Below are positions 8,079 through 18,347 of a stretch of 64,000 nucleotides of DNA, piece by piece. Both the position numbers and the translations under genes were made by a program. The notes under the pieces were generated by a model that made no database searches, was not told the origin of the DNA, and was given only the letters and a program-made list of their open reading frames with translations. This DNA comes from Acidovorax delafieldii (lineage in GTDB: Bacteria; Pseudomonadota; Gammaproteobacteria; Burkholderiales; Burkholderiaceae_C): assembly GCA_002377855.1 (NCBI GenBank), contig DFQQ01000018.1, forward strand, positions 29,152 to 93,151. Reading direction: 5' to 3'. The stretch's first letter is position 1. Every line of letters begins with the position of its first letter.

Positions 8079-10700
8079 ATGACGACTTCCATTCTTTTGC
8101 CACGCCTGCGTTTTGCTATGAATAGCATAGCCTTTAGCGCTTTCCTGGCATGCCTTAGCGGCCAAATTCATGCACAAACGGCGGTGGGCACGGGCACCAG
8201 CAGCGTGCGCGCGGGGGAACCCGTAACGCTCAACTTTGCCAACGCCGAGATCGAAGCCGTGGCCCGTACCATGGCCACCATCACCGGCCGCAACGTGGTG
8301 GTGGACCCCCGCGTGAAAGGGCAGCTCACTTTGATCACTGAGCGCGCCGTTCCACCGGCGGCAGCGTTCCAGCAATTCTTGGCCGCTCTGCGCCTTCAGG
8401 GCTTCACGGTGGTCGAGTCTGCAGGCTTGTACAAAGTGGTGCCTGAAGCCGACGCCAAGCTGCAAAGCGGCAGCGTGAGCGTGTCGCAGGGCGGCGGCTC
8501 GGGCGGCCCCAGCGGCGGCCAGATCGTCACGCAGATTTTCAAGCTCAACTTTGAGAATGCGGCCAATCTGGTACCTGTGCTGCGCCCGCTCATCAGCCCC
8601 AACAACACCATCAACGTGAATCCCGGCAACAACTCGCTGGTGATCACGGACTATGCCGACAACCTGCAGCGCCTGGCGCGCATCATTGCCGCAATGGATG
8701 TGTCCAACGCCACCGACGTGGAGGTTATTCCGCTGCGCAACGCCATCGCAGCCGACCTGGTGCCCCTGGTATCCCGGCTGATAGACGGCACCAGCAACGG
8801 TGCCGCGCCCGGCGCGGCGCAGGGGCAGACGGATAACGCGTTCAAGACCACACTGCTGGCCGAACCACGCAGCAATTCACTGATCTTGCGGGCGGCCAAC
8901 CCGGCCCGCGTGGCACTGGTGCGCTCTCTCGTCGAGAAGCTGGACCAACCACCCGCGCCCGGCAGCAGCGCATCTACCGGCAACATCCACGTGGTGTACC
9001 TGAAGAATGCTGACGCCACCAAACTGGCCACCACCCTGCGCGCGGCCATGTCCAGCGCAAGCGGCAGTGCCAGCACGGGCAGCGGTGGCAGTGGCACGTC
9101 CACGCTCAGCATCAGCACCGGCATCACCAACACGTCCACGCTGGGCAGCAGTGCCAGCAGCAACTCGGCAGGCCTTGGGGCCAGCAATGGCCTGGGCTCG
9201 AGTGCGGGCAGTAGCAGCGCCAGCACCAACCAGCCCTCCACCGGTGGGCAGATCCAGGCCGACCCGACCACCAACTCGCTCATCATCAGCGCCCCCGAGC
9301 CCCAGTACCGGCAACTGCGCGCCGTGATCGACAAGCTCGATGGCCGCCGCGCGCAGGTGTTGGTGGAGAGCCTGATCGTGGAGGTATCGGCCAGCAAGCT
9401 CGCGCAGTTTGGCATCCAGTGGCAAGGCACCATTGGTGCGGGCAACAACGGCACGGTGGGCGTGATCGGCACCAACTCGGGCACCGCTGGCGCCAACATC
9501 CTGGGCGCCACGGCAGCGCTGGCTTCTGGCAACGCCACGACCATTGCCACCGCAGTGGGTTCGCTGGGCGGTGGGCTGAACATGGCCCTGGCGCCACGCA
9601 TCAACGGCCAGTATTACCTGGGTGCGCTGGCCAACTTTCTGCAAAACAGCGGCGACGCCAATGTGCTGTCCACCCCCAACCTGATGACGCTGGACAACGA
9701 GGAAGCCAAGATCGTGATCGGCAACAACGTGCCGTTCGTCACGGGCTCGTATGCCAACACGGGCGGCAACTCCGGTGCAGTGAACCCTTTCAACACGGTG
9801 GAACGCAAGGACGTGGGCCTGATGCTGCGGGTGCGCCCGCAGATCAGCGAAAACGGCACGGTGAAGATGTCGATTTACCAGGAGGTATCGAAGATCGACG
9901 CGTCTACCCTGAAGGACACCAACGGCCCCACGACCAGCAAACGTTCCATCGAGTCGAACGTGGTGGTGGACGATGGCAACATCATCGTGATTGGCGGTCT
10001 GCTGGAAGACAGCTACTCGCAGGCCGAAGACAAGGTGCCGTTGATGGGGGACATTCCCGTGGTGGGCGCCCTCTTCCGCAGCGAAAACCGCTCGCGCAAG
10101 AAGACGAACCTGATGGTGTTCCTGCGCCCCGTGGTGGTGCGCGACACCATGACCAGCGACGCCCTGATGACCGACCGCTACGAAGCCATCCGCGCCCTGC
10201 AGCAGGTTGTGCAACCAGACCCGAGCCCCGTGATGCGCTCGGTGTCGGGCGCGCCCATATTGCCTCCGCTGGAGCCGCGCGCCAAGCCGGCCATGCCAGA
10301 GCCCACAATGCCCACAGGTGCGCCGACAGAGGCACCGGCCCCCATGCCCCCTCAGGTGGCCGTTGCGGCCCCCGTCCCTGCCCCGACCCCAACGGCAGCC
10401 CCCTTGCCCCCAGCGGCAGATGGGGACTCGGCGGAATCGCCGCCCCAGGCTGCTTCGGAAAAAACGCTGCCGCCGGCTTACTTTGTGAACGTGGGCATCT
10501 TCGCCAACGACAAGACAGCGCGCGACGCCCTGTCCAAGCTGCGCAAAACGGCCTTGCCCGTGAACGTGCAGGCCATCAACACCAACCGGGGCACCCGCAC
10601 GCGCGTGCGGGTGGGGCCGTTCAGCACACTCAGGGCAGCCGACAAGGCGGCAGCATCGGTCCGCGCCCTGGCACTGGAGGCCGACGTCACCCGCCAATAG
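8079..10700 (+). CDS. gspD: Secretin GspD with C-terminal SPOR domain
   Basis: GspD forms the outer-membrane channel. The 873-residue protein has a signal peptide ending near IHA|Q, an N0 domain (VTLNFANAEIEAVARTMA), N1-N3 domains with a long Ser/Gly/Thr-rich insert in N3 (about residues 325-390), and the secretin domain with VPLMGDIPVVGALF near its end. A Pro/Ala-rich linker of about 70 residues then leads to residues 798-873. These read FVNVGIFANDKTARDAL and TRTRVRVGPFSTLRAAD, the beta-alpha-beta pattern of a SPOR peptidoglycan-binding domain. That tail is not part of the classical GspD plan. The signal peptide region overlaps a copy of the short dispersed element (8111-8149). Confidence 0.93.
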   Translation: MTTSILLPRLRFAMNSIAFSAFLACLSGQIHAQTAVGTGTSSVRAGEPVTLNFANAEIEAVARTMATITGRNVVVDPRVKGQLTLITERAVPPAAAFQQFLAALRLQGFTVVESAGLYKVVPEADAKLQSGSVSVSQGGGSGGPSGGQIVTQIFKLNFENAANLVPVLRPLISPNNTINVNPGNNSLVITDYADNLQRLARIIAAMDVSNATDVEVIPLRNAIAADLVPLVSRLIDGTSNGAAPGAAQGQTDNAFKTTLLAEPRSNSLILRAANPARVALVRSLVEKLDQPPAPGSSASTGNIHVVYLKNADATKLATTLRAAMSSASGSASTGSGGSGTSTLSISTGITNTSTLGSSASSNSAGLGASNGLGSSAGSSSASTNQPSTGGQIQADPTTNSLIISAPEPQYRQLRAVIDKLDGRRAQVLVESLIVEVSASKLAQFGIQWQGTIGAGNNGTVGVIGTNSGTAGANILGATAALASGNATTIATAVGSLGGGLNMALAPRINGQYYLGALANFLQNSGDANVLSTPNLMTLDNEEAKIVIGNNVPFVTGSYANTGGNSGAVNPFNTVERKDVGLMLRVRPQISENGTVKMSIYQEVSKIDASTLKDTNGPTTSKRSIESNVVVDDGNIIVIGGLLEDSYSQAEDKVPLMGDIPVVGALFRSENRSRKKTNLMVFLRPVVVRDTMTSDALMTDRYEAIRALQQVVQPDPSPVMRSVSGAPILPPLEPRAKPAMPEPTMPTGAPTEAPAPMPPQVAVAAPVPAPTPTAAPLPPAADGDSAESPPQAASEKTLPPAYFVNVGIFANDKTARDALSKLRKTALPVNVQAINTNRGTRTRVRVGPFSTLRAADKAAASVRALALEADVTRQ
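8111..8149 (-). repeat. Short dispersed element in the gspD signal-peptide region
   Basis: In reverse orientation the bases read CCAGGAAAGCGC, GGCTATG and ATTCATAGCA, matching the element found elsewhere in the window. The copy encodes part of the signal peptide (MNSIAFSAFLA). Confidence 0.55.
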
Positions 10701-10871
10701 GCTCGCAACGGCCTGTGGCCCGTGCCCCCGGTTTCTGTTCCAGACGTTCCGACGCTGACGCAACCACCAACACACGGGCGCGGGCCTGGTGCCCTGAGCC
10801 CCTTATGGCTGCCGCCACGTTGCGCCCCGAGCAACGCCATACCCGCCGACTGAACCGCTAATCGAACCGCC

Positions 10872-12260
10872 ATGCGCCATCCCCTGCCTTATGCCTTTGC
10901 CCGGTCATCCCAGCTGCTGCTGGAGGATGATGGACAGCAGCTCGTCCTCTGGCACGGCCCCTCGCCAGATGTCACGGCGCTCTCCGAAGTGCTGCGCAAA
11001 CACAAGGTGCGGCACCTGCTGTCGCTGGACGCCCCGAGCCTGGCCCAGCGCATCAGCGCTGCCTATGCGCAAGGCGAATCAAGCGCCGCAACCGTGGTGA
11101 GCGAAGTCGAGTCCGATGCAGACCTTTCGCGCATGATGCAGGACCTGCCTGCGGTGGAAGATCTGCTGGAGACTGCGGATGACGCGCCCATCATCCGCAT
11201 GCTCAACGCACTGCTCACGCAGGCCGCACGTGACGGCGCGAGCGACATCCACATCGAGCCCTACGAGCGCCACAGCAGCGTGCGCTTTCGCGTGGACGGC
11301 ACGCTGCGAGAAGTGGTGCAGCCCAACCGCGCGCTGCATGCGGCCCTGATCTCGCGTCTGAAGATCATGGCCGACCTCGACATCAGTGAAAAGCGCCTGC
11401 CGCAAGACGGCCGCATCAGCCTGCGCCTGGGCACCCGCGCCATCGACGTGCGCGTGTCCACCCTGCCCAGCGCCCATGGCGAGCGCGCGGTACTGCGCCT
11501 GCTGGACAAAAGCGAGAACAAGATCAGCCTGGAAGCCGTGGGCATGCAGGGAGAAACCTTGCGCCGGTTTGAAAGCCTGATCAGCCAGCCCCACGGCATC
11601 ATCCTGGTGACCGGCCCCACGGGCTCGGGAAAGACCACCACGCTGTACGCCGGCCTGGGCCGCCTGGACGCCACGCGCAACAACATCATGACGGTGGAAG
11701 ACCCCATCGAATACGAGCTGCCGGGCGTGGGCCAGACGCAGGTGAACAGCAAGATCGACCTGACGTTTGCCAAGGCCCTGCGCGCCATCCTGCGCCAGGA
11801 CCCGGACATCATCATGATCGGCGAAATCCGCGACTTCGAAACCGCTCAGATCGCCATCCAGGCATCACTGACTGGCCACTTGGTGCTGGCGACGCTGCAC
11901 ACCAACGACGCCGCCAGTGCCGTGACGCGGTTGATCGACATGGGGGTGGAGCCGTTTCTGCTTTCTTCGTCGCTGCTGGGCGTGCTGGCGCAGCGGCTGG
12001 TACGCAAGTACTGCGTCACCTGCCAAGGCAAGGGCTGCGATGCGTGTGGCCACACGGGCTATGCCGGGCGTACCGGCGTGTTTGAACTGCTGGTGACGGA
12101 CGACGCCATTCGTGCACAGATCCATGCGCAGGCGTCGGAAGCCGAGATCCGCACTGCCGCGCTGGCAGCAGGCATGACCCTGATGCGGGAAGACGGCGAG
12201 CGGCTGATCGCCGCAGGCATCACCAGCCGCGAAGAAGTATTGCGCGTGACGCGCGACTGA
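10872..12260 (+). CDS. gspE: Type II secretion ATPase GspE
   Basis: GspE is the cytoplasmic hexameric ATPase that drives pseudopilus assembly. The 462-residue protein has an N2E-type domain, the Walker A motif GPTGSGKTT (248-256), an Asp box and Walker B at DPDIIMIGEIRD (310-321), and a His box TLHTNDA. The zinc module is compressed: Cys381, Cys384, Cys389 and Cys392 are spaced CX2C-X4-CX2C, whereas classical GspE has about 30 residues between the pairs. The protein is shorter than the usual size of about 500 residues. It lies 171 bp after gspD, and no gspF follows. Confidence 0.92.
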   Translation: MRHPLPYAFARSSQLLLEDDGQQLVLWHGPSPDVTALSEVLRKHKVRHLLSLDAPSLAQRISAAYAQGESSAATVVSEVESDADLSRMMQDLPAVEDLLETADDAPIIRMLNALLTQAARDGASDIHIEPYERHSSVRFRVDGTLREVVQPNRALHAALISRLKIMADLDISEKRLPQDGRISLRLGTRAIDVRVSTLPSAHGERAVLRLLDKSENKISLEAVGMQGETLRRFESLISQPHGIILVTGPTGSGKTTTLYAGLGRLDATRNNIMTVEDPIEYELPGVGQTQVNSKIDLTFAKALRAILRQDPDIIMIGEIRDFETAQIAIQASLTGHLVLATLHTNDAASAVTRLIDMGVEPFLLSSSLLGVLAQRLVRKYCVTCQGKGCDACGHTGYAGRTGVFELLVTDDAIRAQIHAQASEAEIRTAALAAGMTLMREDGERLIAAGITSREEVLRVTRD

Positions 12261-12593
12261 TACCGGTCACCTTTTATCCAACGTTGCACCGTTGCCGCGG
12301 GCAAGATTCGCGCTGGGTGCGGGCAGCTACCGCCCGAGCGGTGCTGGTGCGGTGGATCGACCGCTAGTCCGTGGGATGGGAGTACTAGCCTCTTGCGGCA
12401 TTTTTGAATTCACCCTCAAGGAATCTACGCCAGAGGTCCGCTGCACGAATCGAGCCGTCAGTGAACGCTTCGGTTCAGAAGGGGTTCCCAGGCGCATAGC
12501 GCCGCAATAGACGTGGCTATGGCGGGTGTGGCAACGACACAGACCACCGCCCGATGCCGCAGATGCACACGGCGAGGTGTACAGCGCAGCCCC
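12261..12593. other. 333-bp region without a recognisable gene
   Basis: The sequence between gspE and the DUF2845 gene has stops in all frames except short shadows. It shows no similarity I can recognise to GspF, which would be expected here. No clear terminator or repeat is visible. Confidence 0.6.
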
Positions 12594-12980
12594 CTATGGC
12601 ATTGACTGCCCGTAGCCCAGCCACCACAGCCTGCCGCCACGGAACTGCAGCTTGGCGGGCAGGTAGCCCACGCCCCGGTCATAGATCCATTCGTCCACGG
12701 GTTGGCAAGGGGCAAGCCAGCGGCTGTACGGCAGGTGGGGCCGGGGGCCCAGCCACTGGATCTCTACCGGTGCGCAGTAGGTGCCCGTGGCGGTGGGCTG
12801 GCCGCAACGCAGCGTCACGGTGGCCATGGTGTCACCCACGCCCACGCCGCCCGCCTGGCACTGCAACGATTCAGCCCGGGCAGCCCATGGCAAGCCAGCA
12901 GCTAGACTGATCCACAAGGCCCATCGAATGCACCGGGCATACCGGGCATCGCGGGTTCGGGGAGGCACAGTGGTCATCAT
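12594..12980 (-). CDS. DUF2845-like exported protein
   Basis: The protein is about 128 residues. It has a signal peptide (hydrophobic ALWISLAAGLPWAARA followed by ESLQC) and a small domain with the DUF2845 pattern: GDTMATVTLRCGQPT, then VDEWIYDRGVG, then LQFRGGRLWWLGYG. The function of this family is not known to me. I chose the double-ATG start at 12980 because it places the signal peptide near the N-terminus; the frame stays open to 13085. It lies on the strand opposite gspE and probably has nothing to do with secretion. Confidence 0.72.
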   Translation of the reverse strand: MMTTVPPRTRDARYARCIRWALWISLAAGLPWAARAESLQCQAGGVGVGDTMATVTLRCGQPTATGTYCAPVEIQWLGPRPHLPYSRWLAPCQPVDEWIYDRGVGYLPAKLQFRGGRLWWLGYGQSMP

Positions 12981-13129
12981 GGGGCAGCGTGGCAGGAGAT
13001 GCACCATTTTGACTCCAGCGGCCCACTTCCGTCCATGCGACCGGCGGGTTCGCCGGGAAAGCGGCATGCCCAAGCGCAGACTCAACCGCCGCCCCGGCCG
13101 GAGACTGAACCGGTGGGCGGTTCGTGCCG

Positions 13130-14779
13130 TCAGGCCGGCTGGGGGAGCGCCACCTGGCCTCGTAGTGCAGGCGCCTCGTGGTGTGTCGCACCGAAGGCCA
13201 ATTGCTCTGAGCGCACGCCCGCAGCCGGCAGTTTGAACTGCGCCACGGCGCGGGTGAGCTGCACGGCCTGCTCGCGCAGGGATTCAGACGCCGCCGTGGA
13301 CTCCTCGACCAGCGCAGCATTTTGTTGGGTCATGTTGTCCAGTTGGCTCACCGACTGACTGATCTGGGCGACGTTGTCGCTTTGCTCGGAAGAAGACGCC
13401 GTGATCTCCTCGATGATCCCGGACACCCGCCGCACGCTGGTCACAATCTCCGTCATCGTTTCACCTGCGTGGCTCACCAGGCGCGAGCCGTCTTCGACGC
13501 GCTCTACCGAAGATCCGATCAGGCCCTTGATCTCCTTGGCCGCCTCGGCGCTGCGCTGGGCGAGGCTGCGCACCTCGCTGGCCACCACGGCAAAGCCCCG
13601 GCCCTGCTCGCCCGCACGGGCGGCTTCCACAGCGGCATTGAGCGCCAAGATATTGGTCTGGAAAGCGATGGAGTCGATCACGCCGGTGATGTCAGCAATC
13701 TTGCGTGAGCTGGCAGTGATCTGGTCCATGGTGGTGACCACCTGCGACACCACCGCGCCACCCCGTGCGGCGACTTGCGCGGCAGACGAAGCGAAGTCGC
13801 TGGCCTGCCGAGACGACTGGGCGCTTTGCTGGATGGTGCCCGTGAGCACTTCCATGGAAGAGGCTGCTTCCTCCAGATTGGCAGCCGTTTGCTCGGTGCG
13901 GTGGCTCAGGTCGTGGTTGCCGGTGGCGATTTCCGAGCTGGCGGTGGAAATGTTGCTGGCAGCCTCCTGCACCTGGTGTACCAAGCCCCGCAGCGCATCC
14001 TGCATGCGGGCCATGGCGCCTACGAGCTGCCCCACCTCATCTCGAGAAGTGACATGCACATCGCGCGACAGATCCCCCCCCGCAATGCGCTCGGCCAGCT
14101 CGCTCGCCTGTGAGATGGACTGTGTGATGGAGCGCACGCTGAAGAAGGTGAGTGGAATGAGTACGGCCAAGGCGAGCAGAAGGGCTGCCCCGATCAGCCC
14201 TGACATTGTGGAGGCCAACGAGTCCACCCCCTGGCGGGCCTCGTCCATCTTGGTGCGCGCTTCCATGGCAAGGTCGAACAGCAGCTTGTCGCTGGCTTCC
14301 ATGTGCTTCTTGTACTTTTCGGCATAGGCGCCGCCCACCGCGCCGTCGATCTGGGCCCGCTCGATCTGCTCGAACACTGGCGAGATGCCAGACTCGTACT
14401 CCTTCACTTCGGCCAGTGCCTTGTCGATGGCTTCGACAAAGCTCGCGTCAGATGCCTGCACCTTGCGCACTTCCGCCATGCCCTTGTTCAGGTTTTGCAG
14501 CGACTTCTTCCACAAGTCGCGACCGCTCGACACTTCAATCGTGTTGTTGAAGTTGATGATGATGTCCTTCTCAGCCCGACGCAGGTCCCCCAGGGTGGTC
14601 CGCAACTCGCCCATGTCGGTGAGCGTCTGTACACGCTGCGTGAACAGCACCTCCAGGGTGTTGCGGGTTCGCTCCAACGCCAAGTAGCCCATTGCACCAA
14701 TCACGACCAGCAAGACGAGTGAAAAGACTGTGCCGAAGTAGAGCCGGGTACGAATGGAGAGTCGATTCAGAGCGTTCAT
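13130..14779 (-). CDS. Methyl-accepting chemotaxis protein (four-helix-bundle sensor)
   Basis: This is a transmembrane chemoreceptor of 549 residues. It has an N-terminal helix (TRLYFGTVFSLVLLVVIGAMGYLAL), a periplasmic four-helix-bundle type domain to about residue 190, a second helix (LIGAALLLALAVLIPLTFF), a HAMP domain and a long signalling coiled coil. The highly conserved hairpin tip reads IDSIAFQTNILALNAAVEAA and GEQGRGFAVVASEVR. The C-terminus ends VALPQPA, so it has no CheR/CheB-tethering pentapeptide, unlike the receptor at 18348. The ligand cannot be deduced. Confidence 0.93.
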   Translation of the reverse strand: MNALNRLSIRTRLYFGTVFSLVLLVVIGAMGYLALERTRNTLEVLFTQRVQTLTDMGELRTTLGDLRRAEKDIIINFNNTIEVSSGRDLWKKSLQNLNKGMAEVRKVQASDASFVEAIDKALAEVKEYESGISPVFEQIERAQIDGAVGGAYAEKYKKHMEASDKLLFDLAMEARTKMDEARQGVDSLASTMSGLIGAALLLALAVLIPLTFFSVRSITQSISQASELAERIAGGDLSRDVHVTSRDEVGQLVGAMARMQDALRGLVHQVQEAASNISTASSEIATGNHDLSHRTEQTAANLEEAASSMEVLTGTIQQSAQSSRQASDFASSAAQVAARGGAVVSQVVTTMDQITASSRKIADITGVIDSIAFQTNILALNAAVEAARAGEQGRGFAVVASEVRSLAQRSAEAAKEIKGLIGSSVERVEDGSRLVSHAGETMTEIVTSVRRVSGIIEEITASSSEQSDNVAQISQSVSQLDNMTQQNAALVEESTAASESLREQAVQLTRAVAQFKLPAAGVRSEQLAFGATHHEAPALRGQVALPQPA

Positions 14780-14934
14780 GGCGCTTCCTTACATTTTTTA
14801 ACAAGCTGCTTGCAGAATAGCAACTTTGGTGCCATCGCGCTGCAGCGTTTGCCCCAAGGCGCTTGGCCCTGGGCGGGTGATACGTGGGCGCGACTGTATG
14901 TTCGAGCGCCGCCCCGCTCCACAGGGTATTCACC

Positions 14935-14961
14935 CGTTTCCCTGCCATGAACAGGGAAACG
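14935..14961. terminator. Perfect hairpin downstream of thiC
   Basis: A 10-bp stem CGTTTCCCTG and CAGGGAAACG encloses a 7-nt loop, 20 bp beyond the thiC stop. There is no T-tract on either side, so intrinsic termination is possible but not proven. Confidence 0.45.
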
Positions 14962-14980
14962 CAAGGCCCAGTAGGACTGC

Positions 14981-16888
<1,908 letters not shown>

Positions 16889-17011
16889 GGGCAGGTCTCC
16901 TGTTTCCGGTGGCGGTGGGTCTGCTCCGGAATGGACCTGTGCACCCCTCAGGTGCAGCAACACCTGAGGCAAGGCGTGCCCGCAGGGACTGCGGCACGGG
17001 GACAAGGAGGT

Positions 17012-17116
17012 CGGCTCTTCTTCCGCCGGTATGAACCGGATCAAGTTCGTCGGGTTCGCAAGCTCGCCTGAATTTCTTCAGGCTTCTCGCATCTCAGCGC
17101 ATCAGCACACCCCGGA
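17012..17116 (-). promoter_or_regulatory. TPP (THI-box) riboswitch of thiC
   Basis: On the minus strand the leader has the order GGGGTGTGCTGATG, GCTGAGATGCGAGA, GCGAACCCGACGAACTTGAT, CCGGTTCATACCGGCGGAAG. These are the conserved CUGAGA core, the ACCCGA/GAACUUGAUC segment and the closing helix of TPP riboswitches. It ends about 125 bp before the thiC ATG, so it probably controls translation or early termination of thiC. Confidence 0.95.
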
Positions 17117-17205
17117 GCAGGCGCCAGTATAGGTCAGCTGATGGAAAACGCCCTCTGGCGCAAGGGGTGCGTCACAGACTCGCAGGCCGCGAGCCCGCAG
17201 ATGCC

Positions 17206-18129
17206 TTACCAGGCACGCGCTGGCTGGGCAAAGCCCGCAGGGGCCGCACGATCGTCTTCGAAGGTGACGACATCCCACGCATCACGCTGGGCCAGCAGTT
17301 CGCGCAGGAGCAGGTTGTTCATGGCATGGCCCGAGCGGAAGGCGCTGTAGGCCGCCAGCAGCGGCTTGCCGATGAGGTACAGATCGCCCATCGCGTCCAG
17401 GATCTTGTGTTTGACGAACTCGTCGTCGTAGCGCAACCCGTCGCTGTTGAGGACTTTGTAGTCATCCATCACGATGGCGTTGTCCAGCCCGCCGCCCAAT
17501 GCAAGGCCGTTGGAGCGCATCATTTCCACATCGCGGGTAAAGCCGAAGGTGCGCGCCCGCGCGATGTCGCGGCTGTAATTGCCAGCGCCCAGGTCAAACT
17601 CCACGCGTTGACCAGTGGAGTCCACCGCTGGGTGGTCAAAATCGATCTCGAAACTCAGTTTGTAGCCGTGGTAAGGCGTCAGGCGCGCCCACTTCGCGTT
17701 CGGCCCCGAGCCCTCGCGCACTTCTACCGGGCGGTTGACGCGTATAAAGCGCTTGGGCGCACGCTGCAATTCAATGCCGGCGCTTTGCAGCAGAAAGACG
17801 AACGACGCCGATGAGCCATCCAGAATCGGCACTTCCTCGGCAGTGATGTCCACATACAGATTGTCAATGCCCAGGCCTGCGCAGGCCGACATCAGGTGCT
17901 CCACGGTATGCACCTTCGCCCCCCCCACAGAGATGGTGGACGCCAGGCGCGTGTCCGTGACGGACTCTGCATGGATGGGTATGTCGACAGGCTGCGGCAG
18001 GTCCACCCGCCGAAACACAATGCCCGTGTCCGGCTGGGCTGGGCGCAGGGTCAGCTCCACACGCTGTCCGCTGTGCAAACCAACGCCCACGGCGCGGGTC
18101 AAGGTTTTAAGGGTGCGTTGCTGGAGCAT
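17206..18129 (-). CDS. lpxC: UDP-3-O-acyl-N-acetylglucosamine deacetylase LpxC
   Basis: LpxC performs the committed step of lipid A synthesis in the cytoplasm. The 307-residue protein has the zinc ligands His78 (HTVEH, with catalytic Glu77), His241 and Asp245 (KHKILDAMGD), and the catalytic His268 (FRSGHAMN). Its length and N-terminus (MLQQRTLKTLTRAVGVGLHSG) are standard. In many relatives lpxC directly follows ftsZ; here a chemoreceptor gene on the other strand lies between them, so lpxC probably has its own promoter in 18130-18347. Confidence 0.96.
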   Translation of the reverse strand: MLQQRTLKTLTRAVGVGLHSGQRVELTLRPAQPDTGIVFRRVDLPQPVDIPIHAESVTDTRLASTISVGGAKVHTVEHLMSACAGLGIDNLYVDITAEEVPILDGSSASFVFLLQSAGIELQRAPKRFIRVNRPVEVREGSGPNAKWARLTPYHGYKLSFEIDFDHPAVDSTGQRVEFDLGAGNYSRDIARARTFGFTRDVEMMRSNGLALGGGLDNAIVMDDYKVLNSDGLRYDDEFVKHKILDAMGDLYLIGKPLLAAYSAFRSGHAMNNLLLRELLAQRDAWDVVTFEDDRAAPAGFAQPARAW

Positions 18130-18347
18130 CCCGGTATTTTAGTTTCCTTGGCTCCAGCGCGCTGTATCGGCACTTTTGGGGCGATTTACAGGCGCGTTTT
18201 CCCTGACAGGAAGGCACCTCGCGCGGCCCCACAATTCATAAGGTTACTTATTGTTGCACGTCAAGACTGGCGCAGTTACACGCGTTGGCTTGCCCCTGAA
18301 ACGGCTTGGCATTGCTAAAGTTTTAGAAGACTTACTGGAGACTCACG

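Noticed and set aside
8877..10775. A 632-codon open frame antisense to gspD
   Set aside because: It has His/Arg/Gly-rich composition, no motifs and complete overlap with a well-supported secretin gene.
12261..12593. Remnant of gspF after gspE
   Set aside because: Translation of all frames shows no GspF helix pattern or motif, so I list it as empty.
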